Assembly: GCA_018303925.1 (NCBI GenBank)
Contig: JAGVXF010000011.1
Span: forward strand, 10,563-61,963
From: Candidatus Pacearchaeota archaeon
Lineage (GTDB): Archaea > Nanobdellota > Nanobdellia > Pacearchaeales > GW2011-AR1
DNA: 51,401 nt
Reading direction: 5' to 3'
Below are positions 37,848 to 45,680 of the stretch, piece by piece. The notes below the pieces were generated by a model, which saw only the letters and a list, made by a program, of their open reading frames with translations, was not told the DNA's origin and did not search any database. The translations under genes and the position numbers were made by a program. How positions within the stretch are numbered: the stretch's first letter is position 1; the number at the start of each line of letters is the position of its first letter.

Positions 37848-40046
37848 ATGAAAAAAGAAATAAAAACAATTGCAATAACACAGGCGCTAATTTTATTAAT
37901 TGGAATTTTCGCATTTGTATGGCTTATTGGGGGAATTCCGAGTGTTAGCGGGGGGGATCCGACCGGCTCAAAATGTACTGCAATGGGAGGAACTTGTTAT
38001 GAGTTTGGAGCAAATAAAAAAAGTAATGCAAATAGTTTATGTAACGAGAAAGTTCCAGGCTCAAAATACGCTCCCGATTTATGTCCGGGAACAACCTATT
38101 GCTGTGTGCCTCCTGAAACCCCTAAAACAACTCCAGAAGATCTTATTAAATCTGCTATTCCTTATGGATTGCAGTATGTGCCCAAATTTTTAACTCCTAC
38201 AAGTATGAATCCTGTTGCAGAAGAGGCAGGAACCAAACTAACTCTTGATTCGGAAACATCAACATTTTGGTCTTCTGTTGGTAAAGAAACATTAAACATT
38301 CTGGGAACAGCCGCTTCGGCGACTCTTGGTTCGTATGCATTTCAAAAGTTAGGAGAGGCTATCGGGGCAAATCCTGAGTGGCAGGATGCTTTAGGAGGGT
38401 TGGGAGGATTTGGAGCAGCAATTGCCTATATGGCAACTCTTGGTTCATTCACCCTTGCTGGATGGGTTGTTGCAGGTCTTGCATTAATAATTAATTTCTT
38501 TATTAAGCACACAACAGAACAGGGAGTAGTTGTTTATTATTGCAATCAGTGGCAACCATCAACAGGCGGGGGGAATTGTGACCTTTGCAACCATCAGGAA
38601 GTTCCATGCTCTGAATACCAGTGTAGAAGCCTTGGACAGGCTTGCAACTTTGTTGCAAGTGACGCAGAAGAAAGCGGAACACCTTTTTGTTTTTGGAACA
38701 ATTCAAATGATATAAACCCTCCTATAATAGAACCAAATCCGGATGTATTAAATATAAATTATATTTACAAACCTGACAATGCAATTGCCCCTCCTGACAG
38801 AGGTGTTGATATTGTAAACACAAAATCAAAGGATGGATGCCTTTCACCATTCAGCAAAGTCACTTTCGGAGTTAAACTTAATGAACCTGCATCATGTAGA
38901 ATTAGTTTTGACATAAGAGAATCTTATGAAGATATGGCAGCATATATTGGAGGAAGCAGCACATTAAAGTTCAACCACACACAAACTCTGGTAATTCCAG
39001 AATTAAATAATACTGTTGGAAAAGACAACTTTATCTCGGCTTATGTAAGATGTGAAGACCCTCAGGGAAATTCAGAAATAGGAAACTTTGTTTTCAAAAT
39101 GTGCGTTCAGGAAGGACCTGATGTTACTCCTCCATACGTTGAAAGCACAAGTATCTTTAATGATTCACAGGTTGCATTTAATGTCACAGGTGCACAGGTT
39201 GACTTTAATATAAATGAGCCTTCGGAGTGTAAATGGTCTTTTGCCTCTGGAAGAACTTATGAAAACATGGAATACAACATGACCTGCGTAACCGACCCAA
39301 CTCAAATTAATTTGAGGCTTGGTTACACATGCACTTCAAACTTAACTGGAATAAAAGTTACAGACAAAACTTATTATTATGTTAAATGCAGAGACCAACC
39401 AACGAAAGAGATTAATGACAGGAATACCATGCAACAGGATTACGTTTATGCTCTCTCCTCTTCAAGAGCACTTGAAATAATTGAGGCTTCCCCTAATGGA
39501 ACCACAATTTCCTCGAATACAGATCCAACTTTAGTAAACTTGAAAGCAAAAACACTTGGAGGAGTTTATGATGGAAGCGCAGTTTGTTATTGGAGTAAAA
39601 CTGGAATTTATGGGGAATACACCATCTTTGACAACACCTCATCATCAGAACATTCAACAAATGTTTATGTTCCTGCAACAAACCCTAACCCCCAGACTTA
39701 TTACATAAGGTGTGATGACCTTGGAGGAAACGCTGATGTTGAAATAATAAAATTCAATGTAAGCCTTGATCTTTTCCCTCCATTAATTTCAAGAGCATAT
39801 TATGAGGAAGGAAAGATGAAAATAATAACAAACGAGAAAGCAGAATGTGAATATTCAACTTCTGACTGCCTTTTCCAGTTTGGCGACGGAGAAAAAGTAT
39901 CTACATATGACCAGTTCAATCACCTTTTAGAATGGTTAACAGAAACAACTCTTTACATAAAGTGCCAGGACATTTACGGAAACCAGCCTGCTTCACCAAA
40001 CCAGTGTAGCATTATTTTAAGGGCTGAAAGTAAGCCTTCTGCCTGA
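37848..40046 (+). CDS. Large Cys-rich membrane-anchored protein with internal hydrophobic region and Ig-like C-terminal repeats
   Basis: N-terminal TM; KCTAMGGTCYEFGA...LCPGTTYCCVP; internal GGFGAAIAYMATLGSFTLAGWVVAGLALIINFFI; start overlaps end of upstream gene. Confidence 0.7.
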   Translation: MKKEIKTIAITQALILLIGIFAFVWLIGGIPSVSGGDPTGSKCTAMGGTCYEFGANKKSNANSLCNEKVPGSKYAPDLCPGTTYCCVPPETPKTTPEDLIKSAIPYGLQYVPKFLTPTSMNPVAEEAGTKLTLDSETSTFWSSVGKETLNILGTAASATLGSYAFQKLGEAIGANPEWQDALGGLGGFGAAIAYMATLGSFTLAGWVVAGLALIINFFIKHTTEQGVVVYYCNQWQPSTGGGNCDLCNHQEVPCSEYQCRSLGQACNFVASDAEESGTPFCFWNNSNDINPPIIEPNPDVLNINYIYKPDNAIAPPDRGVDIVNTKSKDGCLSPFSKVTFGVKLNEPASCRISFDIRESYEDMAAYIGGSSTLKFNHTQTLVIPELNNTVGKDNFISAYVRCEDPQGNSEIGNFVFKMCVQEGPDVTPPYVESTSIFNDSQVAFNVTGAQVDFNINEPSECKWSFASGRTYENMEYNMTCVTDPTQINLRLGYTCTSNLTGIKVTDKTYYYVKCRDQPTKEINDRNTMQQDYVYALSSSRALEIIEASPNGTTISSNTDPTLVNLKAKTLGGVYDGSAVCYWSKTGIYGEYTIFDNTSSSEHSTNVYVPATNPNPQTYYIRCDDLGGNADVEIIKFNVSLDLFPPLISRAYYEEGKMKIITNEKAECEYSTSDCLFQFGDGEKVSTYDQFNHLLEWLTETTLYIKCQDIYGNQPASPNQCSIILRAESKPSA

Positions 40047-40081
40047 TTTTCAAATTATATTTTAGAGCGAAATTTACTTTT

Positions 40082-40118
40082 TACCCTCTACAATACAACT
40101 ATATGCGTGTAAAGGGTA
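40082..40118 (+). other. Intergenic hairpin within the surface cluster
   Basis: TACCCTCTACA / TGTAAAGGGTA, 10 of 11 pairs, 15-nt loop. Confidence 0.5.
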
Positions 40119-40176
40119 GACCTTTTCAGGGTCAATTTTCCCGAAACTTTAAAAATTAGGTTAACATGATTTTTCC

Positions 40177-40635
40177 ATGAATAAGATGGAGTTAAATAAT
40201 AGGAAATTAAGCAAAATAACCCTAAATAAAAAAGGTCAACTTAATATTTCATTCGGAATGATTTTTTCAATAATTTTAATAATTGCTTTTTTGGGTTTTG
40301 CATTTTATGCAATTCAAAAGTTTTTGGCTTTTCAGCATGACGTTACCGTTGCAAAATTTTATGAATCTCTTGATATTGATGTTGATCAGGTCTGGAAAAG
40401 CACCCAGGCCTCAAAAGAGGTTGAATATATTGTCCCGAGAAGCGTGAAAAAGATTTGCTTTAAACCTGGAACTTTGGAAAACGTTTATTTTTATGAAGAA
40501 CATCCAATCCCAGGAAAATATGTAGAGCATTTAGATATAGGAAGCCTTCTTTGCATAAACACTTCAAAAGGAAAAGTTAATTTTTTATTAGAAAAACAAT
40601 ACGGAGAAGCGCTTGTTAAAGTTTCGGAAGCCTAA
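40177..40635 (+). CDS. Prepilin-like surface protein 2
   Basis: LNKKGQLNISFGMIFSIILIIAFLGFAFYAIQ N-terminus. Confidence 0.65.
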   Translation: MNKMELNNRKLSKITLNKKGQLNISFGMIFSIILIIAFLGFAFYAIQKFLAFQHDVTVAKFYESLDIDVDQVWKSTQASKEVEYIVPRSVKKICFKPGTLENVYFYEEHPIPGKYVEHLDIGSLLCINTSKGKVNFLLEKQYGEALVKVSEA

Positions 40636-40643
40636 AATTAAGT

Positions 40644-40980
40644 TTACAATTCTTTTTTTATTTTTAAAATCTCTCTTTCCAGGATAGGAAGATCCTTTTC
40701 AATCATAAGGTATAATCTTTCAACATTTACCCCAAAATATACATGAGAAAGAAAATCCCTTGCTTTTTCAAAACCCTTAAAATTTATGTTTGGATAATTA
40801 TTCTTAAAATCTTCAGGGAGAGACTTTATTGCTTCACCAATTATTTCAAACCTTCTTATAATTGCATCCTGGTCTTTTATACTTTTTGAATTCCTGTAGA
40901 GACTTTTTTCTTGAATATAACTTAATTAACCTTATTGACTTCAAGATATCATTGATATAGACCCGAACATTTCTTATCAT
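40644..40980 (-). pseudogene. hepT: HepT-family toxin interrupted by an apparent 1-nt frameshift
   Basis: MIRNVRVYINDILKSIRLIK then other-frame YIQEKSLYRNSKSIKDQDAIIRRFEIIGEAIKSLPEDF...ARDFLSHVYF; span 337 nt (3n+1); ATGA overlap with mntA. Confidence 0.8.
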
Positions 40981-41270
40981 ATCAATTGGATTTCCTCCGA
41001 CAAAATTTGCTTTTTTATCTCCGGCTTTATAAGATTATACTCAACTAAATCCACCTCCCTACTTAACAATTTTTCAAGATTTATCTTTAAGTTTGCTAAA
41101 TCTATCAGGCTCCAACTCCCGTCTATTTCAACTAGGATATCAATATCACTTTTTTCTGTTTCCTCCCCTCTTGCATAGCTCCCAAAAATCCCTGCCTTTT
41201 TGATCTTGTTCTTTCTAAGTACTTGGGTAATTTTCTTTTTTATTTCCTTTATTTTATCTTCTTTTTTCAT
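40977..41270 (-). CDS. mntA: MntA-like nucleotidyltransferase antitoxin
   Basis: GIFGSYARGEETEKSDIDILVE. Confidence 0.88.
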   Translation of the reverse strand: MKKEDKIKEIKKKITQVLRKNKIKKAGIFGSYARGEETEKSDIDILVEIDGSWSLIDLANLKINLEKLLSREVDLVEYNLIKPEIKKQILSEEIQLI

Positions 41271-41605
41271 ATTTAGAAGAGCATGATGAGCATTAAAAAT
41301 GTTTTTATGAAGCGTTTATCAAAAAAGAACACCCCACATAGACTTCCAACCTTTAAAGACTTAAGAACCATAAGAAATAAAATTGGGGTTTTTTATTCTC
41401 TCGCTTAATTCTTTTTTGATTATTTCACTAAGATTTATGGCATTTCCTATAACTAAATTTATTTTTTTCATATTTTAAATATTCAACTTTTTTCTCTTAA
41501 ATAAAGAAATGATTGATTTTGAAGCTTACCCCTCTTATCAATTAAACTACCCGATTTCCTAAAGATTCTCACAAACTTTAAAAGTTTAATAACCCTGTTT
41601 AATTT

Positions 41606-42526
41606 ATGCAAAACAAAAAGGGATTTCTTGACATTTCTTTTTCATGGGTCTTTGCCGTAATTGTTGGCGCGATAATTCTTTTCGGGGCAATATATTTTGT
41701 AAATAAATCTGCAAACATACAAAATTCTATAAGCTCAGCAACGACAGGCACAGGACTTCTTAATTTGCTCACCCCCCTTGAAACCGGCCTTGAGTCTGGG
41801 AAATCAATAACAATAACACTTTCTGTAAACTCAAGGATAAACCACAATTGCAATTCTTTTGGAACTTTTGGAAAAGAAACAATATGGATTGACGAATTCA
41901 TAAATAAAAAATGGACAAGCCAAAACATAAAAATAGACCCTATTGACAAGTATCTTTTTTTTCCCAAGGTTCTTGAGGGAAAAGAACTTTATGTTTTTTC
42001 AAAACCTTTTGACTTTCCGTTTAAAATTGCCAACCTAATTTACTTTTCAGATGCTCAAAAAAAATACTGCTTTAAAGGATTCCCACAAGACAAAGAGAAT
42101 GAACTTAAAAATATGGAAGTGAAAAATTTTGAATTCGGCAGCTGTTCAGATGGGTCTGTAAAAATATGCTTTAATTCAAACTCTGACTGCGACATTGAAG
42201 TAAACTATAATCTAAGAATTGTTGAAAAAGAAAATGAGGCAGTTTATTTCGAAGGGGATTCTTTGATGTATGCAGCTATTTTTTCAGACAAAGATATTTA
42301 TGAGTGCGAGCTTGAAAGGCTTGTAAAAAGGGCAGGCAAACTCTCAGAAATTTATCAGGAGAAGTCTCTCAACTTAATATCTGTCGGGTGCGACTCCTCA
42401 GTTGAGTTTTCAGGATACAGAAGTGAACTTTCTAAATTCAATGGCTCAGAAGACCTTTCCTTAATTGCACAAAGTGCAAACTCTATGAATTCAATAAATA
42501 AATATTCGGGATGCACATTATGGTAA
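41606..42526 (+). CDS. Prepilin-like surface protein 3
   Basis: MQNKKGFLDISFSWVFAVIVGAIILFGAIYFV N-terminus. Confidence 0.65.
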   Translation: MQNKKGFLDISFSWVFAVIVGAIILFGAIYFVNKSANIQNSISSATTGTGLLNLLTPLETGLESGKSITITLSVNSRINHNCNSFGTFGKETIWIDEFINKKWTSQNIKIDPIDKYLFFPKVLEGKELYVFSKPFDFPFKIANLIYFSDAQKKYCFKGFPQDKENELKNMEVKNFEFGSCSDGSVKICFNSNSDCDIEVNYNLRIVEKENEAVYFEGDSLMYAAIFSDKDIYECELERLVKRAGKLSEIYQEKSLNLISVGCDSSVEFSGYRSELSKFNGSEDLSLIAQSANSMNSINKYSGCTLW

Positions 42527-43041
42527 AACCCAAAAAAGGTCAGATGAAAGTTCAGCAAATGGCATTTATGATGATAGGTCTTGCAATATTTTTTATCCTT
42601 GTTGGACTTTTTGCACTTAGTTTTATTCTTTCTGGGCTTAAAGATTCAAAAGCGCTTCTTGACGAACAACGGGCGACACTTTTAGCAGGAAGACTTGCAG
42701 ATTCACCCGAATTTTCATGCGCAAATGCCTACGGGACAGGCAAATCAAACTGTGTGGATATGGATAAAGTTTTTGCACTGAAAAATAAAATAGATGATTA
42801 TTCGGGTTTTTGGGGAGTTCTTGGAATTGAAATTTTCAGGCTTTACCCCTATGAAAACCAAACTCTTGAATGTGATTCATCAAATTATCCTTATTGCGGG
42901 CACATTACCATCCTGAAGCCAAAAAACCTTGGAACGGACAATTCAGCCTATGTAAGTTTATGTCGAAAAGAAAAAAACGGAAATTCATTTTACAATAAAT
43001 GTGAAATAGGGGAACTTGTAGTGAGGATTTCAGATGAGTAA
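42511..43041 (+). CDS. Prepilin-like surface protein 4
   Basis: KPKKGQMKVQQMAFMMIGLAIFFILVGLFALSF; overlaps upstream gene. Confidence 0.65.
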   Translation: MHIMVKPKKGQMKVQQMAFMMIGLAIFFILVGLFALSFILSGLKDSKALLDEQRATLLAGRLADSPEFSCANAYGTGKSNCVDMDKVFALKNKIDDYSGFWGVLGIEIFRLYPYENQTLECDSSNYPYCGHITILKPKNLGTDNSAYVSLCRKEKNGNSFYNKCEIGELVVRISDE

Positions 43042-43068
43042 AATTGTTAAGAATCAAAAATAGAATAA

Positions 43069-43560
43069 ATGTTAAAGATTATAATAGGCAACATAAATAA
43101 AAAGGCACAGTCAGAACTTGCGGGATTTGGGATAATCGTAATTATAGTTGCAATTCTTATTCTTGTTTTTGTATCTTTTAGCTTAAACAATCCTTCTAAT
43201 GAAAACATTAAAAGCTACAAAACAGAATCGTTTGTCCAATCTATGATTCAGTACACAACAACTTGCGAAATAAATGGCCACTATACATCCTTTCTGGACC
43301 TGCCAAAAATATGCAATGAAAACAAGATTTGCTCTAATGGGAAAGATTCATGTGAAGTTTTGAATTCAACCTCAAAAGAAATTGTGGGCAATTCATGGAA
43401 AGTGGGACCTGACTTTCCCGTTAAAGGCTATGAGTTTTCCCTACTTTACGGAGGAAAGAATTTTGTGAACTTTAAAGAAGGAAATAAAACAGGAGAGAAC
43501 AGGGGCTCAAAACAGGTCTTTAGCGGGGGGCTTGAAATAGAGTTTAAGGGGTATTATTAA
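43069..43560 (+). CDS. Prepilin-like surface protein 5
   Basis: INKKAQSELAGFGIIVIIVAILILVFVSFSL. Confidence 0.65.
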   Translation: MLKIIIGNINKKAQSELAGFGIIVIIVAILILVFVSFSLNNPSNENIKSYKTESFVQSMIQYTTTCEINGHYTSFLDLPKICNENKICSNGKDSCEVLNSTSKEIVGNSWKVGPDFPVKGYEFSLLYGGKNFVNFKEGNKTGENRGSKQVFSGGLEIEFKGYY

Positions 43561-43941
43561 TCATCCACAAATTATTTCGCAAATCTTTTCCTCAACCTCT
43601 TTAATTTTTTTTTCAGAAACTTTTCCTGCATAGTACAGGATAAGAGATTTTCTGATAGTAAATATTATTGAAGGTTTTATGAAACTTTCTCTTTTTAATC
43701 CCCCTTCTGAAAAATCATTTATTCCCAAGTTGATTTGATAAGGGTCAGAAATGTGACTTTTTGAGGTTATTTGACAAAGAATCAAATCTTCCCCTTTTAA
43801 ATTTGCAATGACAACCGCAGGCCTTTTTATCGAAGATTTTAAATTGGAAAACGGAAAATGAGAAATAATAACTTCCCCCTTATGATATTCTTTTTTCATT
43901 TTAGACATTTTAAAATAAATTTTATAAGTCTTTCCATGCAA
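43561..43941 (-). CDS. MazF/PemK-like toxin (possible start 43908)
   Basis: KGEVIISHFPFSNLKSSIKRPAVVIANLKGEDLILCQITSK...IKPSIIFTI. Confidence 0.8.
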   Translation of the reverse strand: MHGKTYKIYFKMSKMKKEYHKGEVIISHFPFSNLKSSIKRPAVVIANLKGEDLILCQITSKSHISDPYQINLGINDFSEGGLKRESFIKPSIIFTIRKSLILYYAGKVSEKKIKEVEEKICEIICG

Positions 43942-44125
43942 GATTATCTTCTTTACTTAGCCAATTTCTGGCTAATAAATCTTCATCTGCATAGTAATCA
44001 ATACTCTCCAACTCTTTAATTCTTTTTGAAATTATTTCCCTTACAAAAGAGCTCCATTTGATATCGGAAAACTTTTTCATTTTATTATAAACTTCTTCGT
44101 CTATTGAAAGGGTAATGTTTGTCAT
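43922..44125 (-). CDS. RHH-type antitoxin paired with MazF-like toxin
   Basis: MTNITLSIDEEVYNKMKKFSDIKWSSFVREIISKRI. Confidence 0.75.
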   Translation of the reverse strand: MTNITLSIDEEVYNKMKKFSDIKWSSFVREIISKRIKELESIDYYADEDLLARNWLSKEDNLAWKDL

Positions 44126-44170
44126 AGGGCTTTAAGTGGCATCACTTATTTAAACCTTTTGTTTTTTTTG

Positions 44171-44512
44171 TTAAATCTTAAGTTTTATCACAATTTCATT
44201 AACAACAATTTTAGGTCTGTGCCTTATTCTTCCGTTTACTTTTTCCTTTATTAACTCTATAAAACCAAATCTTTCAAGGAGTTTTATGTCATCAGTTAGA
44301 GCCTTAAAAGGGCGACCTAAAAGCTTTGAAAGGTTATAAATTGAAGAGGGGTTCTTGTATTTTATAGTGTCAAGAACTTTTGCTTTTTCTTTTGAAAGTA
44401 TTTGCCTTAATGAAGAAAGCCCGTCAAAGTCGTACTTTTCTTTTCCCTTAAGGAATTTGAAAGTTCCCCCTGATTCTCTTATTGAAACTTCTCTTATTTT
44501 TGTCTTTGCCAT
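44171..44512 (-). CDS. Winged-helix transcriptional regulator
   Basis: KNPSSIYNLSKLLGRPFKALTDDIKLLERFGFIELIKEKVNGRIRHRP. Confidence 0.7.
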   Translation of the reverse strand: MAKTKIREVSIRESGGTFKFLKGKEKYDFDGLSSLRQILSKEKAKVLDTIKYKNPSSIYNLSKLLGRPFKALTDDIKLLERFGFIELIKEKVNGRIRHRPKIVVNEIVIKLKI

Positions 44513-44543
44513 TTTTAATATTCAGGACCATCAGAACCCTAAA

Positions 44544-44885
44544 CTATTTTTTTCCATTTAGAATTTCTTTTATTTGCTTTTTCAAAATGGGAATATCTTT
44601 TTTTACTATATTCCAAACAATTCCCAAATCCACATTAAAGTATGCATGAATTATCCTATCTCTTGTTCCGGATATTTTCGCCCATTCAACTTTCGGATAT
44701 CTTTTTTTTATCTCTTTTGAAACATTTTTTGCTGCTTCACCAATTATTTCAAGCCTTCTTATAATTGCATCCTTAATATCTTTATTCTTCCTAAATTCTT
44801 CTTCATATAAATTTGATAATGAGCCCTCTATATCATTTATCGCATCAAGGATGTGCTTTAAGTAAGGAATATCTTGGTATTTCAT
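44544..44885 (-). CDS. hepT: HepT-family toxin
   Basis: DAIIRRLEIIGEAAKNVS...RDRIIHAYFNVD; R-X4-H-X-Y motif. Confidence 0.88.
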   Translation of the reverse strand: MKYQDIPYLKHILDAINDIEGSLSNLYEEEFRKNKDIKDAIIRRLEIIGEAAKNVSKEIKKRYPKVEWAKISGTRDRIIHAYFNVDLGIVWNIVKKDIPILKKQIKEILNGKK

Positions 44886-45172
44886 ATTATCCTTATCTCA
44901 TCTCCCAAAATATACTTTTTCAGGTAAGGATGAACAGACCTATATGTCAGCAAATCCACTTTTTTTCCCAACCTTTTCTCAAGTTCTAAAATTACCCCAA
45001 AAAATGCAATTCCCATGTCTTTAGGAGGCTCTATAATTATATCAACATCACTTCCTCTTTTTTGCTCCCCCCTTGCATAAGAGCCAAAAATCCCCGCTTT
45101 TTTGATATTGTTTTTTCTAAGTATAGGAACAATTCTCTTCTTTATTTCATTAATTTCTTTTTCTTTTCTCAT
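44882..45172 (-). CDS. mntA: MntA-like nucleotidyltransferase antitoxin
   Basis: GIFGSYARGEQKRGSDVDIIIE. Confidence 0.88.
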   Translation of the reverse strand: MRKEKEINEIKKRIVPILRKNNIKKAGIFGSYARGEQKRGSDVDIIIEPPKDMGIAFFGVILELEKRLGKKVDLLTYRSVHPYLKKYILGDEIRII

Positions 45173-45268
45173 GCCGAAGTGAGTTTTTTAAAAGTTAAAA
45201 ATGTTTGTCTTTTAGTTTTTCTATCCAATTTTGTTAATTTTCCCCAAACTTAATTTAGCACTTTTAAC

Positions 45269-45304
45269 CCCGAATTTATGAATTTGACACCCGCATTTAT
45301 GAAT
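45269..45304. promoter_or_regulatory. Direct repeat CCCG(A/C)ATTTATGAAT twice, 21-bp period, upstream of S-layer promoter
   Basis: 45269-45283 and 45290-45304, 14/15 identical. Confidence 0.6.
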
Positions 45305-45365
45305 ATCTATTATTTTTGAATATATATAGTTTTGGATTTTTTCTCCAATCCCGTTTTTATGTAAC

Positions 45366-45405
45366 TTTTATAAAAGGACAGCGTAAGGTTTTTAAATAAA
45401 ACCTT
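45366..45405 (+). promoter_or_regulatory. TATA-like box (ttttataaaa, 45366-45375) and perfect inverted repeat AAGGTTTT-taaat-AAAACCTT (45385-45405)
   Basis: Direct reading; about 25 nt downstream of the TATA-like box falls in the inverted repeat. Confidence 0.55.
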
Positions 45406-45422
45406 AAAAAATAGGGGTCTTT

Positions 45423-45557
45423 ATGCCAAAACCGAAAGTTTTGTTCCAAAGCTTTTTAAAGAAAAATCGGCTTTCCATGTTACACTCAATTGAGGGTGGT
45501 CTTATAGGGGATAAGCCAAAGCATACGCGAAAAGACGAATGCACGGCATACCTATAA
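45423..45557 (+). CDS. Small ORF in S-layer leader (44 aa)
   Basis: MPKPKVLFQSFLKKNRLSMLHSIEGGLIGDKPKHTRKDECTAYL*. Confidence 0.3.
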   Translation: MPKPKVLFQSFLKKNRLSMLHSIEGGLIGDKPKHTRKDECTAYL

Positions 45558-45643
45558 GTTAAGCTAAAGAGTTCCCCTATAGCTTTTTAGCGAAAACTTC
45601 GGGCCGCTTCGCGGCTTAAAAAGAGGGTGAGGAAAATCACCTT
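45501..45643 (+). ncRNA. Structured 5' leader RNA of the S-layer gene
   Basis: 501-508/551-558 (8 bp) competing with 503-511/573-581 (9 bp); three-way junction 583-589/617-623 with hairpins 591-601 and 603-615; hairpin 624-643 (all 45xxx). Confidence 0.55.
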
Positions 45644-45680
45644 CCAATAGAGGTACAAAGGAGGACAAAAAAACGAAAAA

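Noticed and set aside
35261-43560. Archaellum or canonical Tad/type IV pilus operon
   Set aside because: No FlaI/TadA-type ATPase, no FlaJ/TadC platform and no prepilin peptidase visible; only prepilin-like and Cys-rich genes.
45400-45660. RNase P RNA, SRP RNA or a known riboswitch in the S-layer leader
   Set aside because: The gaggaaaatc stretch superficially recalls RNase P CR-I, but the other conserved elements are missing; no known riboswitch consensus recognised.
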